In this document: one piece after another, positions 5,670 to 5,732 of the stretch
How the letters are laid out: each line of letters begins with the position of its first letter
Position numbering within the stretch: position 1 is the first letter of the stretch
Source: JBPCRW01 sp050996405
Lineage (GTDB): Bacteria > Acidobacteriota > Blastocatellia > Pyrinomonadales > Pyrinomonadaceae
Assembly (NCBI GenBank): GCA_050996405.1
Contig: JBPCRW010000119.1
Location: 1-5,732, forward strand
Length of the DNA: 5,732 bases
Reading direction: 5' to 3'
Translations under genes and position numbers: made by a program
The notes under the pieces: model-generated
Databases searched by the model: none
Told to the model about the DNA's origin: nothing
The model's input: only the letters and a program-made list of their open reading frames with translations

Positions 5670-5732
5670 CAGTTATCAATTATCGGTCAACAATTAACAA
5701 GTTGATAATTGATAATTGATAACTGATAACTG
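5670..5732. repeat. Second heptamer repeat array with inverted arms, after dnaJ
   Basis: Two GATAATT units (5704-5710, 5711-5717) are followed by two GATAACT units (5718-5724, 5725-5731). On the left, CAGTTATCAATTATC (5670-5684) is the exact reverse complement of 5711-5725, and with one G-T pair also matches 5704-5718, so the hairpin can form in several registers. TCAAC (5687-5691) and GTTGA (5701-5705) can extend pairing inward. The array begins two bases after the dnaJ stop and reaches the window end, so its full length is unknown. It may act as a 3' mRNA structure. Confidence 0.85.

Noticed and set aside
5670..5732. CRISPR array or insertion-sequence end.
   Set aside because: The units are 7 bp without spacers, and there is no transposase gene or matching inverted end elsewhere in the window.

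Overview
This window is bacterial chromosomal sequence with six convincing genes, all on the + strand: a calcineurin-like metallophosphoesterase, a CDP-alcohol phosphatidyltransferase (probably pgsA), dnaK, a two-gene toxin-antitoxin module (ribbon-helix-helix antitoxin plus MazF/PemK-type toxin), and dnaJ. Most coding sequence is near 50% GC. Spacers carry AT-rich heptamer repeats. Protein details (the 'GYYNDNL' segment after the DnaJ J-domain, the PgsA and phosphoesterase styles) remind me of Acidobacteriota, perhaps Blastocatellia/Pyrinomonadales. That is an impression from memory and not a demonstrated placement.

Layout: positions 1-155 hold a strong GC-rich inverted repeat (1-45) and a sigma70-like promoter (81-110) ahead of the phosphoesterase (156-1007). 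The end of that gene runs into a heptamer inverted repeat (988-1062), which also abuts the pgsA start (1070-1657). A 251-bp spacer holds a weak candidate terminator and a promoter with a perfect TTGACA box before dnaK (1909-3840). A 100-bp spacer with an inverted repeat and a possible near-leaderless promoter precedes the antitoxin (3941-4195). The toxin (4192-4506) overlaps it by ATGA, and dnaJ (4511-5668) starts with GTG four bases after the toxin stop. A second heptamer repeat array closes the window (5670-5732).

How the genes work together: DnaK and DnaJ are the Hsp70/Hsp40 chaperone pair, which normally needs GrpE as nucleotide exchange factor; neither grpE nor hrcA is here. The notable arrangement is a complete toxin-antitoxin module lodged between dnaK and dnaJ, packed so tightly against dnaJ that dnaJ probably depends on its transcript or on translational coupling. 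A 14-nt near-perfect direct repeat (13/14) spans the dnaK stop codon and recurs across the toxin stop/dnaJ start. With the lower GC of the module, this suggests dnaK and dnaJ were once directly adjacent and the module arrived later as a roughly 670-bp insertion. The chaperones, pgsA and phosphoesterase are ordinary family members. The toxin-antitoxin insertion is the part that deserves attention; I see no evidence of a wholly new system.
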